DNA from: Clavaria fumosa
Taxonomy: Eukaryota; Basidiomycota; Agaricomycetes; Agaricales; Clavariaceae
Reading direction: 5' to 3'
NCBI GenBank assembly: GCA_951802425.1
Contig: OX637797.1
Coordinates: forward strand, 1,550,001-1,614,000
Length of the DNA: 64,000 nt
Under the pieces are notes generated by a model. That model was not told the origin of the DNA, did no database searches, and worked only from the letters and a program-made list of their open reading frames with translations. Positions 10,993-20,732 of the stretch are shown here, in pieces (position 1 is the first letter of the stretch; the number at the start of each line of letters is the position of its first letter). Made by a program: the position numbers and the translations under genes.

Positions 10993-12282
10993 AAATCATC
11001 CTTGACACTGGTGACAGTCATTTGTAGTGCATATCAATCTGCATGATGTCTCACTAGGTCCTAATAATTCTTTGCAATCTGTCCTTTTGTGGTGCCTATA
11101 GTTTGGCCCTTTCTAAGGAATTTCAGATAATGATCCACTTCCTGAATCAGTCAGCTTTGCATTAGATCATTGAAGAACCTGTGCCTATCAGAAAGCATAT
11201 TTGAGTCTTGTTATTAGATGCATCATGTTGTTCAGAAGATTCATACCTTTATAAGCAATATCTGATAATAATATCCTCCGTCATTATTCCCACTGGATTG
11301 TTGAAGGTGGAGTGTGCCCCATTGAACCACATATGTGGGTCCTTTTATAATGGTTTGTCTCTTTATAAGGAATATCAGATTATATACTGCCTTGCATCAC
11401 TTCCTCAATTTAATTCTAGACCACAATGGATCATTTTTATGTACAAAGGCTCATCCTGAACAATTCTAATACATTCTCCTCTTCTTTAGAACACATATTC
11501 AAAGTGGATTTGAACACTCTTATGCAGAGTTGGTCACAGTGTGACTGTCACACCCGGGATCCCAGGCACAGCCACAGAATGATATAATCACAAGGTGTGA
11601 TAACAGACTTACATGCACAACTTCTACATTGCAAGAATATTTGAACAATAACAATACATTCTCCTTTAGAACACGTATTCAAAGTGGATTTGAATACTCT
11701 TCAGAAAGGATATTAAGGCCCATCCTTTTCCAAAGAATATCCTGACTCAGTTGACAACCACATTTCACTCTAGTTTATAATGGCTCCATTGCATATTCGA
11801 TTGGTACATTTGCTTCTACCCTTTGAAAACCTATTGGAAGGCATATTTGTTTTCATCTCACCCAACTATGTTAAGTTGTCATGGAGGAGTCTCAGATGAT
11901 AAGGAGTCTCAAATGATGCAGATGACCTTGTAATTTACATATCTATCAAATAGCACATCTGATCTTTGCTTCCTAATCTTGTGCATATGCTTTATCCCCA
12001 GCTTTTTGATCTAATTTGTCATGTAAGTGAGAGAAATGTTTGAATAGGGTGCTTCAGACCCTCTACACTGGTTCCTAAAATGGGTGTCGGCCAGCCCTTT
12101 TGAAAGGGTATCATCATTACCATGGGATCCCTGTATGCCTGGCAGGATTTTGGTATATCAAGTTGATCGGCCAAGCCTATAAAGCTATATCTCGGCCGAC
12201 GATCGGCTGGGCCCATAAAAAGGGCATCAGTCAAAATCGGCTAGGCCTTTTGGATAGGGGGTGGGTGTGCTGAAGGGGGTGT
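10993..12282. other. AT-rich intergenic sequence with repeat remnants
   Basis: No gene is recognisable. A 50-bp direct repeat (11468-11522 and 11654-11701, word TATTCAAAGTGGATTTGAA) brackets the second copy of the 8731-8826 repeat at 11527-11620. From about 12085 to 12275 a degenerate motif of the form TCGGC-yRGCC followed by a purine run occurs about four times; it may be a worn tandem repeat abutting the next element. Confidence 0.55.
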
Positions 12283-12545
12283 GTGGGAGGAGGATGGGGA
12301 TGCCAAGGGGACAGGATAGCAGTAAAGGCGGGGCGCGGGAGAGAACAAGGTCGCGTTAGGGATGGTCGCTTGATGGGCGACATCAGGTGTCAGCTCGTTG
12401 ACAGGGTGATGGCATCCCGCTTGATGTGCCATCACATATTTGGGCCGTACTGTCGGTGGTGGTCACGTGAGTTCTCGTGACTTACTGATCATGTGACAGG
12501 TCACGTGTCCGCGACCTTTGAGGGTCACGTGATGTCGCTGCGACA
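12283..12545 (-). repeat. 3' LTR of the minus-strand Gypsy element, truncated
   Basis: This matches 18029-18291 without gaps over 263 bases. Read on the minus strand it begins TGTCGCAGCGACATC and runs through the U3 part, then similarity to the 5' LTR stops near 12283. The R and U5 parts found in the 5' LTR are missing. A purine-rich tract (minus strand GGAAGGGGAATA) directly precedes it at 12546-12557. Confidence 0.85.
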
Positions 12546-12556
12546 TATTCCCCTTC

Positions 12557-15500
12557 CTAAGATTTGTTCTCCTGAACAAACTCCGCAACAGCCTCCTTCG
12601 TGCGCGTGAGGTTCTCCAGGGGTTCCCAGGTATTCTCCTCGGGTGGATAGCCTACCCAGCTCACTAGGTACTGAACCTTCCCTCTCCTCTTCCTCTTGGC
12701 TAGGATTTTCTCGACATCATACTGCTCGCCTCCCTCTATGAGCTCGGGCGGTGGTCGAACAGAAGACAGGTCTCCTCGGAAGGGCTTAAGTAAGGTCTCA
12801 TTGAAGACCGGGTGGATCCGCCAGCTTGGGGGGAGGGTGAGACGATAGGCCGAGGTTCCTACCTTCTCCTCCACAGGGAAGGGGCCGACGAACTTAGGTC
12901 CAAGCTTCTTGGAGGGAAGTTTGAGGGGGAGGTTCCGCGAGTCTAAATACACCAGACTGCCTTTCCTATAGATCTCTGGCTCTCGTGAGTGGTCGTCATA
13001 GGTCGCGGAGTCAGTTGCTTGTCCCTTTCGCAAGATATCCCGGAGGCGGTCGCAGGCAGCAGAGATTCGCGCGAGGAACTCGTCGGCGGCGGGTATATCG
13101 AAGCTGGCAGGGAATTCGGGGATTGGGGCAGGGTTGAAACCATGGAGAGCCGAAAAGGGGGTGATGTCCGAGTTGCGGATGGGTCATGAGTTGAGAGCAA
13201 ACTGGGCAAGCGGGAGCATGGCAGCCCAATCGGCCTGGTCTTCCTTGGTCAGTGCACGAAGGACTACTTCTACCTCCTGATTGGCCCTCTCCACTTGTCC
13301 GTCCGTCTGTGGGTGGTAGGCAGTGGAAGCAGCGGATTTGATGCCTAACTTGTCGTAGACTTCGCGCATGAACTTGGAAATAAACTGGCCTCCTCGGTCA
13401 GATACTACCTTCTCCGGAAGTCCGTAGTAGGCATAGACTTTTTCGAGGAGGATGGAGGCCACTCCTTCTGATGTGAGTTCTTTTACAGTCAGGGTGAGGA
13501 CAATGGTCTTGGTTAGGTAGTCTTTGATCACCAAGATCATGTCGTAACCCGCAGATTCCGAGACAGGGCCAATCAAGTCCCAACCAATGACCTGCCAAGG
13601 TCGCGAGGGGATTGGGAGAGGGTGGAGGGGAGCCGGCTTTCGTCCACGTCGGGGTTTGATCCTTGGGCAGACATCGCAGGCGATGACGTAGGCGCGGGTG
13701 TCCTTCTTAAGTGTGGGCCAGTACCAGTACTTCGCGACCGCAACCTGGGTTTTGGAGATCCCTGGGTGCACGGTAGTTCAAGCTGAGTGGTGGAGGTCAA
13801 GGATGTCTTTCACGAGTGACGACGGGACCCAGAGCTTCTCATGTACCCGGAAGTATCCTTCCTTATCCTTCTCCGCCTCTTCAGGAGGGGTCCCCAGGGC
13901 CTGCTCGATCCTCAGCTTCTCCATTAGGGACAGGGTTCTGTTGATCCTGAAGAAGTGGTCCGGTAACAGAACCTGGGCAGGACAGGGAGGTTGGTCGTCA
14001 TAGTCGGGGTGTTGGGAAAGAGCATCAGCAGTGGCATTCGACTTTCCAGAGTGAGGGACAATCTTAAAACAGAAGAGAGACAGGAACTGTCTCCAGCGGT
14101 TCTGGCACCCATTAAGCGGGTTAGGCTTCTGGAAATATGAAAGATTTTTATGGTCCGTGTGGACCTCGAAATCCTGGCCGAGGAGATAGTGCTGCCATTC
14201 CTCAAGCGCTCTTATTACCGCGAGGAGTTCCAGATCGTAGACATCGTAGTTTAGCTGGGCGTCTCGGAGCTTTGTCGATAGACAGTCCACCATTCTCCAC
14301 ACTCCGTCCTGTTGCTGGTACAGGATGGCCGAAGTCGCGATCTCGCTGGCGTCCGTTTCGATCTTCCATGGCATTCCGTCCTGTGGGATCGCGACCTGGA
14401 CTGAATTCCTGATTGCATCCTGGATGTCGTAGAACGACTTTAGCGCGGCATCCGTTAAGTTAAATTCACCTTTGCCAGTGCAGGTGTGGAGAGGGGCAGC
14501 AATTTTGGCATAGTTTGGAATGTATCGCCGATAGTAACTTCTGAGGGCCGTGTATCTGTGTGCGTCCTTGGCAGATTTCGGAATTGGCCAATTATCGATT
14601 GCCGAACATCTCTTTTCACTCTTCTCGATGGTTCCCTGCCGGATCTTGTTTCCAAGGAAAGTCACCTCCGTCTGTTCGAATTCGCATTTTGCAGGTTTGA
14701 CGGTCAGGTGATTTTCTTGAAGGACTCGGAAAACACGCACGGTAAGGTCGCGAAGTTCCTCGCGGGTGTCAGAGCAGATGAGAATGTCGTCAATATATAC
14801 GAAGACTTGGCCAGTGGTCACCAGGTCCTTCAGGATGCTGTCCATGAAACCCTGAAAGATCGCGGGGGCATTAGTCACTCTGAAAGGCATGACTCGACAG
14901 AGAAATTGGCCGTATTCGCATATGAATGCTAATAGCTTCTCGCTCTCCTTCGATGCCCGAATATTGTTGAATCCAATCCGGATATCGATTTTCGAATAGT
15001 ACCGGAACTTCTGCAGGCGATCGTAGATATTCCGGATGAGAGGGAGAGGGTAGGCGTTCTTGACCGTGACTTCGTTTAGCTGTTTGTAGTCGACCACGGG
15101 CCGGAGCTTGTCTCCTTCATTCTTGAAAAAGAGAGGGCTAGCCCAGGGTGACTGACCTGGATAGATTCGTCCGGTCGCGAGGTTCTCGTCTAGCCATTTT
15201 CTCAGCTCTGCACGGTAGGCCTTGGGTGTTGGGTAGATCTGGGACTGGTGTGGACGGGCATCATTCCCTAGCTGGATGTCGATGTCGACTCCGGGATGAT
15301 GTGGGGGTAAAACGTTGTAGAACTCTTCTCCAAATACTCGCAGGAAGAGAGTCGGCCAGTCGGGGGAGTCATTCGTGATGACACGGACTGCGGCACTGCA
15401 GGGAAGGTCACGGCAATGTCGAAATTCGAGGGAGCGAGTCCGCCAGTCGATGGTGGGATTGTGCTTCCGGAGCCAATCATCGCCTAGCACAAGGTCGAAG

Positions 15501-15907
15501 TTGGGGTAGTCGCCCAGGTAGCACTCGATAACCTCGCGGTGTCCAAGACCGAACTTGACCCCAACCTTGGTGAAATGTGTAATGGGTCCTTGCGAGTTCG
15601 CGGTACCGTCTGCATTCCTCGTGATCATCGGGGATGGGAGCTGTTCCATGGGGAAACGATTTCAATTGGCGAAGCTATGGTCCATGACCGAGGTTGTACT
15701 GCCGCTGTCAATAAGCACTTTTCCGTGCACAGCTCTACTCGGGAAGGCGGGGGGGGAGATTCGAACTCTGAATTCGAGTTGGGCTGTTTCTTGGCAGCCC
15801 ACTATTTTCGTCATCCTTAGAAGCAGTTTAGGAGACGAGTCAGAAACTGGTATTGTTGCGGTACTAGTACAGGGGGGGGACTTAGGTGGGGAAGCTGCTT
15901 CCTTCAT
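12557..15907 (-). pseudogene. pol of the minus-strand Gypsy element, three nonsense codons
   Basis: One continuous minus-strand frame runs from ATG 15907 to the stop at 12557. Order: aspartic protease (VLIDSGST, about 15720), reverse transcriptase with intact YIDD (about 14800), RNase H, integrase (CDVC of the zinc finger, then WDLIG, SDRGG and VERANQE) and chromodomain (about 12735-12590). The frame is broken by TGA at 15662-15664, 13778-13780 and 13184-13186; each sits where arginine CGA is plausible and the frame resumes immediately. There is no TAA or TAG. The polymerase active site is intact, unlike in the plus-strand element. Confidence 0.9.
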
Positions 15908-17542
15908 TCCTCGCCTGCAGGAAAATCCGCCTTCGCCTCTTTCAGCGCCCCGAGTTCCTTGTCCTTCACCTCGATAGTGTTGCGGAGCTGGGCCACCAGT
16001 GCCTCAAGCTCATCTGCGGTTGCGGTCGAGGTGTCGTTGGCCCGGACGTCGATCTGGGGGACTCGGGGGGGCTTTCGAGGGAGCGGGCAATTGCGTGCGA
16101 GGTGGCCGGGCTGCTGACAATTGTAGCAATTGCCACGCAACAGAATCCGGTCGACCTGCATTGCATTCGGGTCGTGTTGTGGAGGTGCGGAAGGTCGCGG
16201 GGCCGGGCGATCGGGTGGTTTCACGTAGACGATCTGCCAAGCGGGGCGCATGGCGTCGCGACATTCGAGCATCAAGTCAATGGCGAGGGCCTTCCTCTTC
16301 CAGGCAGAATAGTTGGGTGGAAGGGCAGCAGCGGCATAGATGCGATCGGTGATGTTATAGTTGAGGGCGGGCTCGAGGAGGGTAATGAGGAGGTCTCCGT
16401 GAGTTTGCTCGGAGAGCTCGGCCTTCGCGATTAGCTGGTCAAACTCCATCAGAAACTCTTTTACTGGGCGTTTACCTTGCTTAAGCTTCCCAAGCTTAAG
16501 GTAGGTGTTCTCCTTCTCTACCAAGTCCGAAAACTCGGCATCCATGCTTCCTCTGAAGACAGCCCAGGTGGGGCACAAGGCGGGGTTCGCAACTATTCTC
16601 TCGACCACGGAGTTGGCCCAATCTCCGGCGTATCCTCCATGCATCTGGTTCAGGGCAAACAAAATTCGCTTTAGGTCCGTGTTGAACCTATCTGGCTCAG
16701 CAAGGAAGAAGACATTGAGCTGCCAAACAAAAGTCCGGTAGGCAACGCTACTCCCGTCGAAGGGGGCAATAGTAAATCTGCTAGACATCGTATCCGCGGA
16801 GTTCCTCGTCGATGTCCGGGAGTTCCGTTGAGTCGGAGGCAAAGGAGACGGAGGAGACTGAGGAGGGGGAGAGGGAGTCCGAGGTAATGGGGGATCGAGT
16901 CGAACGGGGAGGGCAAGGTTCGTGGGTGGTGGCGAGGGTGCTCTGCTGACCGAGGGCGTCCTGAAGACTTCTTCGGATATCTGAAGCAGGCCGAGGCCAG
17001 GCACTAGGATACGCTCAGGGGTTGATGGGCACCCAAGAGGCGAGTCAGGGTGGGTTTCGACTGGTGTCGATGACGAGCCAAGCGTTGGCTGTGCGTGCTC
17101 ATAGGAAACGCTCGGGGGCGGCGGCGTAGGTAGGGGGTCGTGGGGTAGGAGCGGGCGAGGGCGTTCTCGGCGGGGACTCGACATTTTCAATGTCCTCAAT
17201 CATCAGGCCTTCGGTAGCCTGACAGAATATTTCTCGGTTAAGGGCGGTGGTAAGTAGTGCGGGAAATTCTCTGGGGAAGTATCCTGGGTGGAGCTTCTGC
17301 TCACGAATCTCTCTCGAGGACCAAGGTCCAGTTTTGATGAACTGTCGTTCGACTGAACGATAAATGGTGCTCTGCGGTGGTCGTCCGTCCGGGGAGTTGC
17401 AGCGAGTGATGGGTACCGGTGTACGGCGATTGATGTAGCGAAGAGCGAAAAAACGGTGTTGTTTCTGCCTGTCTGTGAGGCCTAGGGGTTCTGGTAAGTT
17501 CTTCTTTCTCAACGTTTGAGAATCCAGTTTGGCGAATAGCAA
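15904..17542 (-). pseudogene. gag of the minus-strand Gypsy element
   Basis: The main open frame is 17199-15904 (431 residues at most). It has a proline-rich N-terminal part, a capsid-like region (from about FTIAPFDG to the ALAIDL block), a CCHC zinc knuckle CYNCQQPGHLARNC near 16110, and a C-terminal coiled stretch. Gag ends in TGA (15904-15906) overlapping the pol ATG (15905-15907) as ATGA, a one-base overlap shift. A separate open frame upstream, 17542-17099, is proline-rich at its end and may be the true gag N-terminus displaced by an indel near 17,100-17,200; the start is therefore uncertain. Confidence 0.75.
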
Positions 17543-17649
17543 GGGTCGCGGCTTTCCAAGTACGTTAGGAGGGCCGGGCAGAGTTGGTTTGAGTCAGTCG
17601 TCAATGTTGGGACATCGCAGATGTCGAGTTGGGACGAGAGACGGGGTTG

Positions 17650-17835
17650 AGATTCTGATATTATGTCACGGTCGATCCTAAATCCGGAGCTCAAAGGTCG
17701 CAGTGAGGTCGCAATAAGGCCGCGAAGGTCACGTGGATAGCAGACGTAAAGGCTCAACGGGGAGGTAGAAAGAAGCAATTTCTGGAGAATATCAGAATCT
17801 AAGGAGTACACACTGAGTATCTACTTGTATATATA
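17650..17835 (-). promoter_or_regulatory. Promoter, transcript start and self-primer site of the minus-strand element
   Basis: On the minus strand, TATATATA (17835-17828) is followed about 28-35 nt later by AGATTCTGATATT (17800-17788). Its exact 13-nt reverse complement AATATCAGAATCT lies at 17662-17650, one base inside the LTR end at 17664. Spacing and logic match the plus-strand element although the sequences differ. The pairing is seen directly; self-priming is inferred from known Tf1/sushi-type elements. Confidence 0.82.
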
Positions 17836-18291
17836 CTGGAGTCCGCAACCATAGAAACGATACTAGTACAAGGTAGTAAGAGAAGACATACAATGGGAGC
17901 GACAGTAGGGAGGGAATGAAAGTATCCAGGCAATGATCGCGAAGTCGTCATGGTCCCAAGAAGGGAAGCGTTGGTCGGCGGGGGAACGGGATAGCGGTAT
18001 AAGGGCACCAGGGGAACAGGAAGTCGTCGTGGGAGGAGGATGGGGATGCCAAGGGGATGGGATAGCGGTAAAGGCAGGGCGTGGGAGAGAACAAGGTCGC
18101 GTTAGGGATGGTCGCTTGATGGGCGACATCGGGTGTCAGCTTGTTGACAGGGTGATGGCATTCCGCTTGATGTGCCATCACATATTTGGGCCGTACTGTC
18201 GGTGGTGGTCACGTGAGTTCTCGTGACTTACTGATCATGTGACAGGTCACATGTCCGCGACCTTTGAGGGTCACGTGATGTCGCCGCGACA
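17664..18291 (-). repeat. 5' LTR of the minus-strand Gypsy element
   Basis: This 628-bp LTR reads TGTCGCGGCGACATC to GACCGTGACA on the minus strand, with canonical TG and CA ends. The inner end is placed by the primer-binding word that starts one base further in. Within U3 there is a partial internal duplication: the words GGGATAGCGGTA and GAAGTCGTC each occur twice between about 17940 and 18075. Confidence 0.85.
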
Positions 18292-18700
18292 CTTTTCTAT
18301 TCTTTTATTACATAAGATACATACCTTAATAGTCTACTAGCATAGCCGCTTAGGCTATGCTTACATCAGTGGCCCCTAGAGGGCCGCTCGCCTATATATA
18401 TCACATCGCGACTGTACAGAGAGGGTAGATCCCTCTACATAGAACTACCATACTCAATATACAGTTGAGTCCGGTTCTTTTGAGGGATAGAAAGTATTAC
18501 ACTTTAGTCGCCTCACTGACATCCATTCTGGATGGGTGCTCCGCAAACTGACTTGACCATAAATTCTATAACATGTTCATGCCACACTTACATAAGCAGG
18601 TGGTCATGCATCCACTCGGAGTTCAGAGCTCAACATGATGTGTGACTGGGGTTGAAACAAGTTCAAGCCAGTCAACAAGCAGATTTTGAATTTGCAATGA
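18292..18700. other. Possible LTR remnant with short hairpins, no gene
   Basis: The segment contains a small hairpin AGCATAGCC/GGCTATGCT (about 18340-18362), a TATATATATC box near 18395 and an inverted GAGGGTAGA/TCCCTCTAC motif near 18420. This layout resembles the end of a Copia-type LTR, but I cannot define borders or a partner copy. Confidence 0.3.
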
Positions 18701-20045
18701 ACATTCTTACATGCCATCTGTGCTACTAGCCCTTCAGCAATGCCAACCCTGCCAAAGGTTGTCCGCTGTGCTGTCTCAGTTGAGCGGTCAAAAGGACTTT
18801 TCCAGTTTTTTAGCATTACCACACTGGAGGAGCACCTTGAGGAAATCTGAACAAAGGACAAACAGCTTGAGGATCTTTGCATTGAAAAGAAGGAATTGGA
18901 GGACACCAAACAGGCAGGACAGACTCAGAGGAAACAAGAACTGGCTTGGGAAAGGAAATGAAGACAACAAGAATGTCTAAAACAGACAGTTAGTATTGAC
19001 ACATGTATGTTGAATAGTGCTCACCTAGTGTACAGGAGGTGGCAAATGAGCACATAGTTCAGTCAGATATTCCAGTATACAATGGGATACCGGTGTAAGG
19101 ATAATATGTGGTTTAAACAAGAAAACTTAACAGATATCGACTATCCGAATACCTTGGGATCCAAGGCAACTACATCTGATACAATCCGATATCACTCCAT
19201 GCCTTGCCCCACCTTTGCCCTGAAATTGTGCAACTCGGACCCCAAGTATACTATACACAATGGACAATTGAGCGTATGATCGGAAACCTTGCCGAGGAGA
19301 TCAGACAGCCGTCTAATCCATATGCCAATCTCTCACAAAGGGGTGTTCGCCAAGCTCAGGTCAATGCCCTGAAAGCACTACTGCCAGACCTTGAACCCGA
19401 TAAGCCAAAGCTGCCACGGGGAGTGCAAGACCTGGGGGATGGCTATGTGTTGCTGAGGGCAAAGGACCGGACGGCACACAAGGTAGACAGCAATGCTAGG
19501 GAGGCCATCACCAGCTATCTAAGCGGCACTACTGATGACTGCACAGTTGAGTGGGGTGCAAAGGTTATGCGATGGGCACGCCTCTGTCTTCCTTCTGGTC
19601 AAGTTGCCCGATCATACTGGAAGGAAAGTTCAAAACCACTTCACAAAATCCGTATGGCACACAACGTCAAGGTAATTAATTAATTTGTTGTCTAAGATTT
19701 CTAACTTAACTGATATGGCCTCTGAAGATTTGGCTCAATGGTGGACTAGCAATTGGCGAGGTCCAATTCTACTTCCGTTTGATGGTCAATGGACAGGATC
19801 ATGCACTTGCCTTGGTGTCGATGTACTCACCCCCAGAGCCCCAGATTCTAGAGGAGTCTTTCGACACAGTTTGGCTATGTACACGGGGGGCTGGCAGACC
19901 TTGTGTTGTTGAGGCCAAATCTATCATCTCCGTTGTTGCAATGGTCCCAAATGATCAAAATCATGAATCATATTTCTTGGTAGAGAAACCTGGACTTGAC
20001 GTGGCTCAGCTAGGTGGATTTGAAGAAGATATGAGGGAGGTTTAA
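18700..20045 (+). pseudogene. C-terminal part of a transposase-like gene, decayed
   Basis: An older exon at about 18770-18985 reads GLFQFFSITTLEEHLEE and a charged coiled stretch, broken by TGA at 18848-18850 and 18959-18961. A cleaner part follows: exon about 19204-19671, a 56-nt intron (19672-19727), and exon 19728-20045. It contains QWTIERMIGNL, EIRQPSNPYANLSQRG, ALVSMYSPPEP and YFLVEKPGLDV. I associate these blocks with the C-terminal halves of large transposase-like proteins common in Agaricomycetes (CACTA/Tnp2 or related lineages); the exact superfamily is uncertain. The catalytic N-terminal part is not present in the window. Confidence 0.6.
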
Positions 20046-20732
20046 ATAACTTTTTTTATTCTTGTAATCCCGCCGCTGCACTTACACTTATTCCAATGTC
20101 TTTGTTTGTACAAGTTATCTTTAGATGCCATTGGATCTTCTCTTCCTACCCTTCAGCCTGCCATGGATGGTACTGTGGCTGGTCAGGTACTCGGTCACAC
20201 CAGGTAGTCAGTCAATGTTGAATTGCAAGTCTGGCATGCACTCCCTGCCCTCTTTTCTAGCTGGAACTGATTGACCACATGCCTACCTAGGCTGTGGATG
20301 TAGATTGCTTGTAATAATTAGTAAGAACATGGAGTACAACTGCCATCTCTGTTGGTCAGAGCAAAATTCCCCAAAACACAGGTAGTCCAACTTGATAGGC
20401 ATTGATTTCATTGTTTAGTCTAATAATGTTCTGGGTTTTGGTTTCACACATAACTAGAGACATATCTAATTGGATTTAATCACAACAGAAGGTGGAAATA
20501 GTCTTGCTTCATGTAGAATATTGAGTGTGACCGAGTTCCTGATCAGAGCCAAATGTGGACACTCCACCACTGTCTCCAGTTCTACAAAGTTCACAGCAAT
20601 ACAAACATTATTTATACTGCATCAATACATTATCAAGAAGTATGCCCAGCACCCTGAAAAGACCCTGTGTCATTACCTGTGAAATTGCGAGAGAATGAGG
20701 CCAAAATAGCTAGTGTGACCGAGTACTAGGCC
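20046..20732. other. Intergenic, nothing recognised
   Basis: AT-rich sequence between two repeat-associated genes. The words GTGTGACCGAGT at 20525 and 20712 are repeated; otherwise I see no feature. Confidence 0.5.

Larger units (their letters stand above)
12283..18291 (-). mobile_element. Second Ty3/Gypsy chromodomain element, minus strand, 3' LTR truncated
   Basis: A second Gypsy chromovirus, about 6 kb, is read on the minus strand: 5' LTR 17664-18291, gag, protease, reverse transcriptase, RNase H, integrase, chromodomain, polypurine tract, then a 3' LTR that matches for only 263 bp (12283-12545). Protein divergence from the plus-strand element is large, so this is a different family. The matching LTR part differs at 10 of 263 positions, all transitions, so the insertion is older than the element at 3052. 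Three in-frame TGA codons break pol. The self-primer arrangement is present (see 17650-17835). Confidence 0.92.

Noticed and set aside
12247..18296. CTTTT as target duplication of the minus-strand Gypsy element (12247-12251 and 18292-18296)
   Set aside because: The left LTR loses similarity about 30 bp before 12252, so the left CTTTT is not adjacent to a true element end; probably coincidence.
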